A stretch of 50,844 bases of DNA from Chitinophagales bacterium (GTDB lineage: Bacteria > Bacteroidota > Bacteroidia > Chitinophagales > Chitinophagaceae), in contig JAATFV010000213.1 in NCBI GenBank assembly GCA_015655015.1, forward strand, positions 1 through 50,844, read 5' to 3'. The notes beneath the pieces were generated by a model. That model made no database searches, was not told the DNA's origin, and worked only from the letters and a program-made list of their open reading frames with translations. The stretch's first letter is position 1. Each line of letters opens with the position of its first letter. Of this stretch, positions 17,436 through 25,297 are shown piece by piece. A program made the position numbers and the translations under genes.

Positions 17436-18443
17436 ATGAGACCCATAGAAAAAATATACGATTTATTAGGCCAACCGAGAAAGGTGGTCATTGTTATGCA
17501 TCAGAAGCCTGATGCCGATGCGATGGGGTCTTCCCTGGGATTGTTCCATTTCCTGAAGAAGCTCGGGCATACCCCTACTGTCATTTCCCCCACCAATTGG
17601 GCGGAATGGCTGAAATGGATGCCGGGCTGCAGCGGAGTCATCGACTATGAATATAGTACGGCGGCGGCCAATGCCGTTTTAGATCAGGCTGATTGGGTCT
17701 TCTGCCTGGATTTTAATAATATGGGCCGTACCCGCTATATGGCTAATAAATTGAGGAAACTGACCTGTGAAAGGATCCTCATCGACCATCATCAGCAGCC
17801 GGAAACCGAGAGTTTTGCGTATGGCGTCAGCGATACGGAGAAGAGCTCCACCTGCGAGATGGTCTATGATTTTATCGTCGGATCCGGCAACGCGGACAAG
17901 ATCGATATAGATATAGCAGCGTGTTTGTATGCAGGGGTAATGACAGATACAGGTTCATTCCGCTTTCCCGGCGCTTCGGCAGCGGTCCATAGAATGGTGG
18001 CCGATCTGAAAGATACGGGGCTGAATCATACGAAGATCCATGAGAACCTCTTCGATAATTTCCTGGAGAACCGCCTCCGGTTCATCGGATATGTATTGCA
18101 GAACAAAATGGATATCTTTTATGAGTATAATGCAGCCCTGATCTCCATCCCCTGGAAAGATCTGCAGCGGTTTGAGATCAAGACGGGCGATACGGAAGGG
18201 TTGGTAAATTACCCCCTTTCCATACAAGGGATCAAAATGGCGGCCCTGATCATCGACCGGGACGAAGAGGTAAAATGCTCTTTCCGCAGTAAAGGAGATT
18301 TTGACGTCAATACCTTCGCCCGTAAATATTTTGAAGGAGGAGGGCATTACAATGCTGCCGGCGGCCGCAGCAGCGATACCCTGGAACAAACGGTGCAACG
18401 TTTTATCAGCGCCATAAAAGAGAACTCATCACAACTACAATAA
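17436..18443 (+). CDS. DHH/DHHA1 phosphoesterase, NrnA-like (nanoRNase / pAp phosphatase)
   Basis: 335 residues from the ATG at 17436 (the frame also opens at a TTG 36 bp upstream, but family similarity begins at IEKIYDLL). The N-terminal DHH domain carries H22, D26 and D28 in MHQKPDADAMGS, a CLDFNN motif near 90 and IDHHQQP (D117-H118-H119), all metal ligands in the family. The C-terminal DHHA1 domain has the substrate-binding GGGHYNAAGG near 305. Members degrade short RNA oligonucleotides and dephosphorylate 3'-phosphoadenosine 5'-phosphate. The start lies 9 bp upstream of the FKBP gene's spacer, so the two are probably co-transcribed. Confidence 0.9.
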   Translation: MRPIEKIYDLLGQPRKVVIVMHQKPDADAMGSSLGLFHFLKKLGHTPTVISPTNWAEWLKWMPGCSGVIDYEYSTAAANAVLDQADWVFCLDFNNMGRTRYMANKLRKLTCERILIDHHQQPETESFAYGVSDTEKSSTCEMVYDFIVGSGNADKIDIDIAACLYAGVMTDTGSFRFPGASAAVHRMVADLKDTGLNHTKIHENLFDNFLENRLRFIGYVLQNKMDIFYEYNAALISIPWKDLQRFEIKTGDTEGLVNYPLSIQGIKMAALIIDRDEEVKCSFRSKGDFDVNTFARKYFEGGGHYNAAGGRSSDTLEQTVQRFISAIKENSSQLQ

Positions 18444-18452
18444 TTAATAAGA

Positions 18453-19424
18453 ATGAAAAAAGTCTCGTCGTATTTGCTTGTCTCTGTAGTCTTGTTTGCT
18501 GCGGTTTCCTGCACCAACCAGGAATATAAAAAGACAAAAAGTGGCCTTTTATATAAGATCATTTCCGATGGAAAGGGTGAACCCGCCAAAAAAGGTCAGT
18601 TCCTGAAAGTGAATGTAGTCCAGAAACTGCGCGATTCCGTATTGTACTCTTCGGAAGGCAGCATGCCGGTCTATATCCCTGTCGACAGCGCAAGACCCGT
18701 TTACAGCCCCACTGAAATATTCCCTTTCCTCCGCAAGGGCGATAGCGCCGTGGTAGTAGAGCTGGCTGACACCCTTCAGAAAAAATTCGGTGGACAATTG
18801 CCTCCTTTCATCAAGAAGAAAGATAAGATCACCATCGCATTCAAAGTATTGGATCTTTTCCCGACGGAAGACCTGCTGACTGCTGACAGAAATCAGGAGA
18901 CCGCCAAGGAAAAAGACAGGGAAATAAAAGCCATGGAAAGTTACCTGTCCGACAATAAGATCGCCACGGAAAAAACAGCCAAAGGCACTTATGTAGTCGT
19001 TCAATCTGCCGGTGAAGGCACCCAGGTTGATTCCGGCAAGCAGGTATCTGTACGTTACACCGGCAAGCTGTTCCCCTCCGGAAAAGTATTTGAATCCAAT
19101 GCGACCGACCAGTCCAAGGAGCCTTTCAAATTCGTAGTAGGAGCAGGTCAGATCATCCAGGGCTGGGATGACGGCCTGAGAAAGTTTAAGAAAGGCGGAA
19201 AAGGTACGTTGTACATCCCTGCCTTCCTGGCTTACGATCAACAACCCGGACCTGGTCACAAACCTTACGAAAATCTCATCTTCGAGATCGAGGTCGTAGA
19301 CGTGACGGATGCTCCGAAAGCAGCAGATAAACCCGCTATGCCGCAAATGCCTCAGGGGATGCCTCAAGGTCAGGCGCAAGGTCAACCTCAGGGACAGCCG
19401 CAAGGTCAGCCTCAGCACAAATAG
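18453..19424 (+). CDS. FKBP-type peptidyl-prolyl isomerase lipoprotein with two FKBP domains
   Basis: 323 residues. Type II signal peptide with lipidated Cys20 (AAVSC). The first FKBP-like domain (about 30-140) lacks most active-site aromatics. The second (about 175-285) is complete: QVSVRYTGKLFPSGKVFES, GAGQIIQGWDDGLRKFKKGGKGTL and IPAFLAYDQQPG. Together they fit a periplasmic chaperone anchored in a membrane. The last 35 residues are a low-complexity tail of MPQG and QGQP units encoded by imperfect 12-bp DNA repeats, probably an extended, length-variable linker. It starts 9 bp after the nrnA-like gene. Confidence 0.92.
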   Translation: MKKVSSYLLVSVVLFAAVSCTNQEYKKTKSGLLYKIISDGKGEPAKKGQFLKVNVVQKLRDSVLYSSEGSMPVYIPVDSARPVYSPTEIFPFLRKGDSAVVVELADTLQKKFGGQLPPFIKKKDKITIAFKVLDLFPTEDLLTADRNQETAKEKDREIKAMESYLSDNKIATEKTAKGTYVVVQSAGEGTQVDSGKQVSVRYTGKLFPSGKVFESNATDQSKEPFKFVVGAGQIIQGWDDGLRKFKKGGKGTLYIPAFLAYDQQPGPGHKPYENLIFEIEVVDVTDAPKAADKPAMPQMPQGMPQGQAQGQPQGQPQGQPQHK

Positions 19425-19460
19425 AATTACTGCTTTACGAAAGGCATTAAAGTATAATGA

Positions 19461-19497
19461 AAAGTCGCGCTAATGATGAGTTAGCGCGACTTTTTTT
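19461..19497. terminator. Bidirectional rho-independent terminator (FKBP gene / folP)
   Basis: AAAGTCGCGCTAA, a 7-nt loop and TTAGCGCGACTTT form a perfect 13-bp stem followed by T7 on the plus strand; the minus strand ends in CTTTTC. It lies between convergent genes. Confidence 0.92.
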
Positions 19498-19514
19498 ATG
19501 GATGATCAATTTGC

Positions 19515-20348
19515 CTATGCCCCATTCTTATAAGCTTCCAGCAGGGTGATCGCCTGCTTCGCCTCCTTCGGATCATGGACCCGCAGGATGTCTGCTCCGT
19601 TCAACAGTCCCAGCGTATTTAAAACAGTAGTTCCATTCAATGCTTGCTCTGGCCTGATACCCAGTGTCTTATAGATAACGGACTTGCGGGAGATCCCCAG
19701 CAGAACAGGCCGTTCGAGGATAGAAAATAAAGACAGGTTCTTCAGCAATTCCAGATTGTGTGCCGCATTTTTGGCAAACCCCATCCCCGGGTCTAAAATG
19801 ACGTCATGGATACCCGCTGCCCGGCAATCTTCCACCCGGCGGATAAAGAAATCCAGCACTTCCGTTACCACATTCTCATAGACCGCGGCCTGATTCATCG
19901 TCGCCGGCGTTCCTTTCATATGCATACAGACATAAGGTACTCCCAGCCGGCCTACGGTATCCAGCATCTCCGTATCCAGGTACCCGCCGCTGATGTCATT
20001 GACAAGGGAAGCTCCTGCGGCTACCGCTTCCCTGGCTACCCGGGAATACCAGGTGTCCACGGACAATACGGCATCGGGGAACCGCCGGTGTAATTCATGG
20101 ATGGAGCCGGCTACCCGCCGGAGCTCCTCTTCCACGCCTACCTGCTCCGCACCCGGCCGGGTGCTCTGGCCGCCAATATCCAACAGATCGGCCCCATCCT
20201 CCAGCATTTGTTCCGCCTGCCGGATCAGGGATGTTTCGTCCATGAAACGACTGCCTTCGTAAAAGGAATCCGGTGTGCTATTGAGGATACCCATCACCAG
20301 CGGCCTGTCTGCAACTAATAGTCTACCCTTACAATTCAACGTGAACAT
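19515..20348 (-). CDS. folP: Dihydropteroate synthase
   Basis: 277 residues, normal length. It condenses p-aminobenzoate with dihydropterin pyrophosphate in folate synthesis and is the sulfonamide target. All family motifs are visible in order: MGILNSTPDSFYEGS, DIGGQSTRPGAEQVG, LSVDTW, VNDISGG, CMHMKGTP, LDPGMGFAKN, LLGISRKS and the final LRVHDP. Cytoplasmic TIM barrel. Its neighbourhood with DUF1599 and a BT_3928-type DoxX gene is a recurrent arrangement in Bacteroidota. Confidence 0.97.
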   Translation of the reverse strand: MFTLNCKGRLLVADRPLVMGILNSTPDSFYEGSRFMDETSLIRQAEQMLEDGADLLDIGGQSTRPGAEQVGVEEELRRVAGSIHELHRRFPDAVLSVDTWYSRVAREAVAAGASLVNDISGGYLDTEMLDTVGRLGVPYVCMHMKGTPATMNQAAVYENVVTEVLDFFIRRVEDCRAAGIHDVILDPGMGFAKNAAHNLELLKNLSLFSILERPVLLGISRKSVIYKTLGIRPEQALNGTTVLNTLGLLNGADILRVHDPKEAKQAITLLEAYKNGA

Positions 20349-20384
20349 GTTGCTTCGTTATTTATCTTTACTTTTACAATAATT

Positions 20385-20446
20385 CAAAATAATTGAGATC
20401 TCCTAATGAAGAATTGGAGTTGTCCAATGTGGAATTAGGATCATCC
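20385..20446 (+). repeat. Degenerate 21-bp direct repeats upstream of the DUF1599 gene
   Basis: Units at 20405-20425 and 20426-20446 share AATG..GAATT.G....T.TCC (14 of 21 positions), and a third, weaker unit with AATTGAGATCTCC lies at about 20385-20403. They occupy the divergent spacer between folP and the DUF1599 gene and so may overlap promoters. Confidence 0.55.
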
Positions 20447-20494
20447 GGCAGATAAAAATCAGCAATAAAATTGAAAATAGCAGAAATTCCCGAA

Positions 20495-21046
20495 ATGAGC
20501 TCCACGGATCAGCAATACGACCAGGCCGTCCGGTCCTGTAAGGACATCTTTCTGAAAAAAACGAAGGATTATGGCACTTCCTGGCGGGTATTACGCATTA
20601 TCTCCATTGCCGACCAGCTGTTCATCAAGGCTCAGCGGATACGCACCCTTCAGCAAAAAAAAGAGCAGCGGGTAGGGGATGACAAGGCCAGCGAGTTCAG
20701 GGCAATGGTGAATTACGGGGTGATCGGCCTGATACAGCTATCCTTGCATAACGACACGGTGGAAGAGCTGACGGTAGTAGAAACGGAAAAATGGTATGAT
20801 GAGAAAATAGCGGAAGCCAGGGCGACCATGCTGGATAAGAACCATGATTATGGAGAGGCCTGGCGGTCGATGAGCCAGGAAAGTTTTGTAGATCTGATCC
20901 TGATGAAAATATTGCGGATCCGCCAGATCGTGGCGAATGACGGGAAGACCCTGGTCAGCGAAGGCATCGATTCCAATTTCATAGACATCATCAATTACTC
21001 CGTTTTTGCGCTGATCTTAATAGCAGAGGGCAAACATGGGGTATAG
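20495..21046 (+). CDS. DUF1599 protein (nucleotide-modification-associated domain 1, duplicated)
   Basis: 183 residues from the ATG at 20495 (a TTG 24 bp upstream is a less likely start). The protein is an internal duplication: KTKDYGTSWRVLR...KAQRIRTLQ in the first half and KNHDYGEAWRSMS...KILRIRQI in the second, each followed by an NYGVIGLIQ/NYSVFALILI helix. Pfam calls this a nucleotide-modification-associated domain, based on association with DNA-modification genes in phages; in Bacteroidota it is a core gene next to folP, and its role is unknown. No DNA-modification genes are nearby. Soluble, all-helical. Confidence 0.85.
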   Translation: MSSTDQQYDQAVRSCKDIFLKKTKDYGTSWRVLRIISIADQLFIKAQRIRTLQQKKEQRVGDDKASEFRAMVNYGVIGLIQLSLHNDTVEELTVVETEKWYDEKIAEARATMLDKNHDYGEAWRSMSQESFVDLILMKILRIRQIVANDGKTLVSEGIDSNFIDIINYSVFALILIAEGKHGV

Positions 21047-21192
21047 GTATCAGGCGCAAGATATAGGCTACAGATCCTATTTGATAGGCAGTAAGTACCC
21101 TATCCGATTCATGTAAATATGCATTTGATTCACTGTAAATAGCCATTCGATACATCATATTAAATACCAATTCGATAAGTTATAAATATTAT
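21042..21192 (+). repeat. Spacer built of about seven degenerate 19-25-bp units
   Basis: The whole gap between the DUF1599 gene and the DoxX-like gene can be cut into units that begin TATAGG, TATAGG, GATAGG, GATTCA, GATTCA, GATACA, GATAAG (starts 21042, 21062, 21083, 21106, 21127, 21149, 21174). Units from 21106 on share GATtCA...TAAATA...CATTC. The first unit contains the stop codon of the upstream gene (TAG, 21044-21046). Individual matches are imperfect; the regular spacing carries the weight. Confidence 0.55.
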
Positions 21193-22470
21193 ATGAAGAC
21201 TCTCATAAACATTGCCAGGGTTATAGTCGGTGTCCTGTTCATCTTTTCCGGCCTGGTAAAAGCCGATGATCCCCTTGGGCTTAGTTATAAAATGCAGGAG
21301 TTTTTCGAGGTGTGGAACTTTCACCTGCTGGATAATTTCACCCTGGCATTTTCCATTATCATGATCGTATTCGAGATCGTGGCAGGGGTATCAATCCTGC
21401 TGGGCTGGCGAATGAAATTGTTCAGCTGGCTTTTATTGCTGCTGATGATCTTCTTCACTTTTCTTACGGCCTATGCGTATTTATCGGGAAAAGTAAGGGA
21501 GTGCGGCTGTTTTGGCGACTGCATACCGCTCACGGCAGGAGAGTCTTTTGTAAAGGACCTGATCCTGCTGGCCCTCATCGTGTTCCTGTTCTTCTTCCAG
21601 AAGAAGATCCTGCCGGTGCTGCCCCAGACCGGCAGTGTGGCCGTCCTTATCCTGGCTACCATTCTTTCTTTTTCCTTCCAATGGTATGTGCTGGTACACT
21701 TGCCGGTGGTAGACTGCCTGCCTTATCGCATCGGTACAAATATGCCGGAGAAAATGAAGGCCCCTCCCGGAGCCATTCCTGACAGCACCGTCATCACGAT
21801 GGTCTATGAAAAGAATGGCAAAAAGATCGAATTCTCCGGCAATCAGTTCCCGGCGGATTTCGACGACTCCTATAAATTTATCACCCGTTATGATAAGCTG
21901 ATCCGGAAAGGGAATGCAGAGCCCGCTATAAAAGATTTCAACCTGCTCACGGCTGCCGGAACAGATACAACGCAGGAGATCCTCGATAGAAAGGGATATA
22001 AATTATTCCTTTTCACCAAGGGACTGTCTGACTATCCGCCTGAATGGAATAAGGCGTTTAGCATCATCCTTACCATGGCCAGGGCAAAGGCGATCCCCGT
22101 TTATTTTATTACCGGGGACTATGACAATGTAGCGGCCTGGACGGACAAGGCCGGGATCAGCGCGGAGGTCACCATTCTAAAGTGTGACGCCACTGCTATC
22201 AAGACAGCGTCCCGGGCTAACCCTACCCTGTACCTGCTAAAAAGAGGAAACATCCTGGGCAAGTGGAGCTATGCAGACTTTGAGCGTGCATTACCGCATC
22301 TGAATGAGCTGCCTGCGGCATCACCCGCTGACAGTAATACGCTGCCTGTCACACAACCAAACGGTTCGTCCGCTGACAGTAACATGCTGCCTGTCACACC
22401 ACCAACCGTTTCATCTGCAGACAGCAGTGCAAATGCCGCCACGCCACCGAATACACCGCCAGGGAAATGA
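21193..22470 (+). CDS. BT_3928-family protein: DoxX membrane domain plus periplasmic domain
   Basis: 425 residues. The N-terminal DoxX/MauE-like part has four membrane segments (about 5-22, 45-68, 72-96, 115-135), a fifth at 145-163, and a CGCFGDC cysteine cluster (near 105) as in MauE-type redox proteins. The C-terminal part (about 200-375) resembles a thioredoxin-like fold fragment (KLFLFTKGLSDYPPEWNKAF) without a CxxC motif. The last 50 residues are Pro/Ser/Asn-rich with 15-residue repeats (SADSN.LPVT.P), encoded by 45-bp DNA repeats starting at 22327, 22372 and 22417. Such genes accompany DUF1599 in Bacteroidota; function unproven. Its stop overlaps the next start (ATGA). Confidence 0.82.
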   Translation: MKTLINIARVIVGVLFIFSGLVKADDPLGLSYKMQEFFEVWNFHLLDNFTLAFSIIMIVFEIVAGVSILLGWRMKLFSWLLLLLMIFFTFLTAYAYLSGKVRECGCFGDCIPLTAGESFVKDLILLALIVFLFFFQKKILPVLPQTGSVAVLILATILSFSFQWYVLVHLPVVDCLPYRIGTNMPEKMKAPPGAIPDSTVITMVYEKNGKKIEFSGNQFPADFDDSYKFITRYDKLIRKGNAEPAIKDFNLLTAAGTDTTQEILDRKGYKLFLFTKGLSDYPPEWNKAFSIILTMARAKAIPVYFITGDYDNVAAWTDKAGISAEVTILKCDATAIKTASRANPTLYLLKRGNILGKWSYADFERALPHLNELPAASPADSNTLPVTQPNGSSADSNMLPVTPPTVSSADSSANAATPPNTPPGK

Positions 22471-23513
22471 TCTCCTACCTGATAAAAAAGAGTTTTTACG
22501 GGGTCCTGGTCATGCTGGGCGTCGTCGTAGCTGTTTTTTTTCTTTTCCAGGGATTTGGCGACCCTTCCCGCCTGGTAATGGGGCAACGGGCAGATGCCGC
22601 CACGCAGGACAATATCCGGAAGGAGCTCTATCTCGACCAGCCCCGCTGGAAACAATTCCTTTTTTATCTCGACGATGTTTCCCCGATCGGGATCCATTCA
22701 AAAGAAGAGATCCGGAGTAAAGGTTTGAAAGGTTGGTTTATAGGGGGGGATACCCGGCTGGGCTTGAAATGGCCCTATCTGCGCCGGTCCTACCAGACTA
22801 AAAAGGATGTCTGGGAGATCCTGATGGAGGCGCTGCCGGGCACGATCCTCCTGGCGATAGCGGCGATGGTCATTGCTACGGTCCTGGGCGTATTGCTGGG
22901 AGTGCTGGCGGCCATAAAAAAAGATACCTGGATGGATACCACGGCGATCCTGACCAGCGTGCTGGGAATATCGGCCCCTTCTTTTTTTATGGGCATCGTC
23001 ATTGCCTACCTGTTTGGGTTTGTATTAAGCCGGTATACCGGTCTGCATATGACCGGCAGCCTGTTCGATACGGACCCTTTTGCCGGAAGACAGCTGCAGC
23101 TCCGTAACCTGCTGCTGCCCGCCCTTACCCTGGGGATCCGTCCGCTCGCCATCATTGCGCAGCTGACCAGGGGCTCTCTGCTGGACACCCTGGACCAGGA
23201 TTATATCCGTACAGCCTATGCGAAGGGACTTCGTAAAAGCAGGGTCATCTGGAAGCATGCCCTGCGGAATGCCCTGAACCCGGTGATCACGGCTATTACC
23301 GGATGGTTTGCGGAGCTATTGGCCGGCGCTTTTTTCGTTGAATATATTTTTGGATGGAAGGGCATCGGGAAAGTTACGGTGGACGCCCTGGAGAAGCTGG
23401 ATTTTCCGGTGGTGATGGGGTCGGTGCTGGTCTCTTCCTTTTTCTTTATTCTGATCGGCCTGCTGGCGGATCTATTATATGGGCTGATCGATCCCCGGGT
23501 GAGGATGGGCTGA
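22467..23513 (+). CDS. Dpp/Opp-type ABC transporter permease
   Basis: 348 residues with the binding-protein-dependent permease domain. N-terminal membrane helix (about 7-27), a large periplasmic segment (28-115) ending in the conserved GLKWPYLRRSY region, then five further helices and the EAA loop HALRNALNPVITAITGWF that docks on the ATPase. The DppB/OppB/NikB subfamily takes up peptides or nickel. The second permease, ATPase and binding protein are not adjacent. It overlaps the previous gene by 4 bp (ATGA), so it is translationally coupled to the DoxX-like protein. Confidence 0.9.
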   Translation: MISYLIKKSFYGVLVMLGVVVAVFFLFQGFGDPSRLVMGQRADAATQDNIRKELYLDQPRWKQFLFYLDDVSPIGIHSKEEIRSKGLKGWFIGGDTRLGLKWPYLRRSYQTKKDVWEILMEALPGTILLAIAAMVIATVLGVLLGVLAAIKKDTWMDTTAILTSVLGISAPSFFMGIVIAYLFGFVLSRYTGLHMTGSLFDTDPFAGRQLQLRNLLLPALTLGIRPLAIIAQLTRGSLLDTLDQDYIRTAYAKGLRKSRVIWKHALRNALNPVITAITGWFAELLAGAFFVEYIFGWKGIGKVTVDALEKLDFPVVMGSVLVSSFFFILIGLLADLLYGLIDPRVRMG

Positions 23514-23516
23514 GCG

Positions 23517-23798
23517 CTACTTGATCACCACCTCTCTGATTGATTTCTCTCCCAGCGCTTCATTGACGCGGGCTATAATTTTCTCTTTCTGATAGAGCAA
23601 TTCCTGGCGGAGGGGGGCGACGGTGGTATTGATATAAAGGGTCTGCCCATGGATCTGTATCTTATCTGTATAGCGGGCTACTGTCTTCCCCATGATCTGT
23701 TCCCAGACCTCTTCTATCTGCAGTGCCTGAATCGAGCCCTTCAGCTGGCTTTGATTCAGGAACTTTTTCATAGCGTCTCCTAATGAATATTCCCCCAT
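23517..23798 (-). CDS. DUF721 (DciA-like) protein
   Basis: 93 residues from the ATG at 23798; the longer open frame (to 23987) overlaps recF and is a shadow. DUF721/DciA proteins load the replicative helicase in most bacteria lacking DnaC/DnaI. Visible is the KH-like core with IEEVWEQIMGKTVARYTDKI, LYINTTVAPLRQELLYQKEKIIARVNEALG and a final REVVIK strand. It is short, as in other Bacteroidota. It follows recF by 25 bp on the same strand, a typical dciA setting. Confidence 0.85.
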   Translation of the reverse strand: MGEYSLGDAMKKFLNQSQLKGSIQALQIEEVWEQIMGKTVARYTDKIQIHGQTLYINTTVAPLRQELLYQKEKIIARVNEALGEKSIREVVIK

Positions 23799-23823
23799 GG
23801 GTGCAAGGTAGGAAAAATACAAG

Positions 23824-24909
23824 CTATCCCAGGTCAATAATTTGGCAGGGCGCCCCCAATTTTTCCATCTCCTGCCGGATACGCCCGGAATGCGTGTCGG
23901 TGATAAATATTTGTCCCTTATCCTGCAGGCAAACTTTGTCCAGGAGGTTGTGCATACGGTGTTCATCCAGCTTTTCGAAGACATCATCCAGCAATAAAAG
24001 GGGGGGGAAGCCCTTATTCTGTTTCAGGGACTCATATTCCGCCAGCTTTAAGGCAAAAAGCAGGCTTTTGCGCTGCCCCTGTGAAGCGATGACCTTAAAA
24101 GGCTGCCCGGAAAAGCTGATATCGATGTCGTCTTTGTGTATTCCCGTATTGGTGCGTTGCAGGTACAGGTCTTTTTCCCGGGACTGGTGGAGGAGGTCTT
24201 TGAAGGAGGCCTGCAGCAGCTGACTTTCATAGGCAAATGCCACCGGCTCGCTGGTCCCCGCGATCTGCGTATAGAACTGCCGCACCAGGGGCAGCAGCTC
24301 CTGCAAAAAGGATTTTCTTTTCTCAAAGACGTATCCCCCCGGTCCGATCAATTGTTCGTCATAGACGTCCAAAAGGCCCTTGTCATGTATTCTGCTGTCT
24401 GTCAATGACTTAAGAAAGCCGTTTCGCTGCTGCAGCACCTTATTATAGCCGATGAGGCTTTGGAGATAACCGGCATCCAGCTGGGAGAGCAGGGCGTCCA
24501 GGAAACGGCGGCGCTCCTCGCTGCCGCCCGTAATGATCTGCACATCGTCCGGGGCAATGATGACTGCGGGGAACCGCCCGATATGCTGGGAGAACTTCTC
24601 ATATACTTCTCCATTGGACTGAAATTCCTTCTTCCCGTTCTCCCGGAGGACGCAGACAATAGGTATAAATGTGGCTTCTTTTTCGAAATGCCCGTCGATC
24701 CGGAAGCCGGCGCTGCCCTTAAAGACGTTCTGCTGATCGGATTTGGAGAAATAACTTTTAGTAAAGCAGAGGTAATAGATCGCATCCAGCAGGTTGGTCT
24801 TGCCAACCCCATTTTTGCCGCAGATTCCCACGATCCGTTCCCGGAACTGGAAATCAGCCTGCTCATAATTCTTGAACTGTACGAGTGATATATCTTTTAG
24901 TAGAAGCAA
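23824..24909 (-). CDS. recF: DNA replication and repair protein RecF
   Basis: 361 residues, normal length. SMC-like ATPase that helps load RecA at gaps. Walker A GKNGVGKTN at about 32-40, the NYEQADFQF strand before it, signature ASQGQRKSLLFALKLAE near 275, Walker B LLLLDDVFEKLDEHR near 310, and the D-loop/His switch ITDTHS. The start is TTG: similarity begins at LLLKDISLVQFKNYE and no ATG lies upstream in frame. A -7-like element (GATATTTG) lies 18 bp upstream of it. A run of seven G on the plus strand (24001-24007) lies inside the gene. Confidence 0.95.
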   Translation of the reverse strand: MLLLKDISLVQFKNYEQADFQFRERIVGICGKNGVGKTNLLDAIYYLCFTKSYFSKSDQQNVFKGSAGFRIDGHFEKEATFIPIVCVLRENGKKEFQSNGEVYEKFSQHIGRFPAVIIAPDDVQIITGGSEERRRFLDALLSQLDAGYLQSLIGYNKVLQQRNGFLKSLTDSRIHDKGLLDVYDEQLIGPGGYVFEKRKSFLQELLPLVRQFYTQIAGTSEPVAFAYESQLLQASFKDLLHQSREKDLYLQRTNTGIHKDDIDISFSGQPFKVIASQGQRKSLLFALKLAEYESLKQNKGFPPLLLLDDVFEKLDEHRMHNLLDKVCLQDKGQIFITDTHSGRIRQEMEKLGAPCQIIDLG

Positions 24910-24926
24910 ATGGGTCCGTTGGGATG

Positions 24927-24934
24927 CAAATATC
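24927..24934 (-). promoter_or_regulatory. Candidate -7 element of recF
   Basis: GATATTTG on the minus strand differs from TAnnTTTG in one base and lies 18 bp before the TTG start, which would leave a leader of only about 10 nt. Confidence 0.35.
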
Positions 24935-24988
24935 GGAAGATAAGGTCACCCAGCCTCTTTTCCCTGCCTAATGGTCCGAATGAATGCC

Positions 24989-25014
24989 CCGCCGCAGGAA
25001 TGGCGGCCTTTTTT
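24989..25014 (+). terminator. Orphan terminator-like hairpin between recF and pdhA
   Basis: CCGCC, an 8-nt loop, GGCGG and then CCTTTTTT look like an intrinsic terminator on the plus strand, yet no plus-strand gene lies upstream (recF runs the other way). It could end a short antisense or spurious transcript leaving the recF side. The gap 24910-25148 holds no gene. Confidence 0.45.
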
Positions 25015-25148
25015 CCCGAATTAATAACGTACCCGGTATGGAAAAAAAGGAACCGGCCCTGTAAATCCTTATCAGCCTGTTTATAACAGGAAAAAAGCGC
25101 CCGAACCTAAAATCCTGAGGTCTAATGATAAAATTCCTTTTTCCCCCG

Positions 25149-25156
25149 TATATTTG
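25149..25156 (+). promoter_or_regulatory. Promoter -7 element of pdhA
   Basis: TATATTTG is an exact TAnnTTTG match. Transcription would begin near 25163 and give a leader of about 135 nt before the GTG start of pdhA. Confidence 0.5.
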
Positions 25157-25218
25157 CCCCCGCTGATCCGGTGCTTGCGGGCTCTGAAAAAATTAGCCTG
25201 CGTCACCGGACCTCTAAT

Positions 25219-25250
25219 GTTGGGCCTTCGGCCAACGGACCTGTGGTCCG
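25219..25250 (+). promoter_or_regulatory. Two adjacent hairpins in the pdhA leader
   Basis: GTTGGGCC-TTC-GGCCAAC (25219-25236, one bulge) is followed immediately by CGGACC-TGT-GGTCCG (25236-25250, perfect 6 bp). A further TTGGCCAACG at about 25265-25274 repeats the arm of hairpin 1, so alternative pairing is possible. It may be a regulatory leader or a dispersed palindromic element that landed here. Confidence 0.5.
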
Positions 25251-25297
25251 TTCTGCCGGGTGGCTTGGCCAACGCAAAAACTTCAAATTTTCAAAAA

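Noticed and set aside
23799..23987. N-terminal extension of the DUF721 protein
   Set aside because: Overlaps the recF end; homology begins at the ATG at 23798.
25154..25297. N-terminal extension of PdhA from a TTG
   Set aside because: It translates the leader hairpins; family similarity begins at the GTG at 25298.
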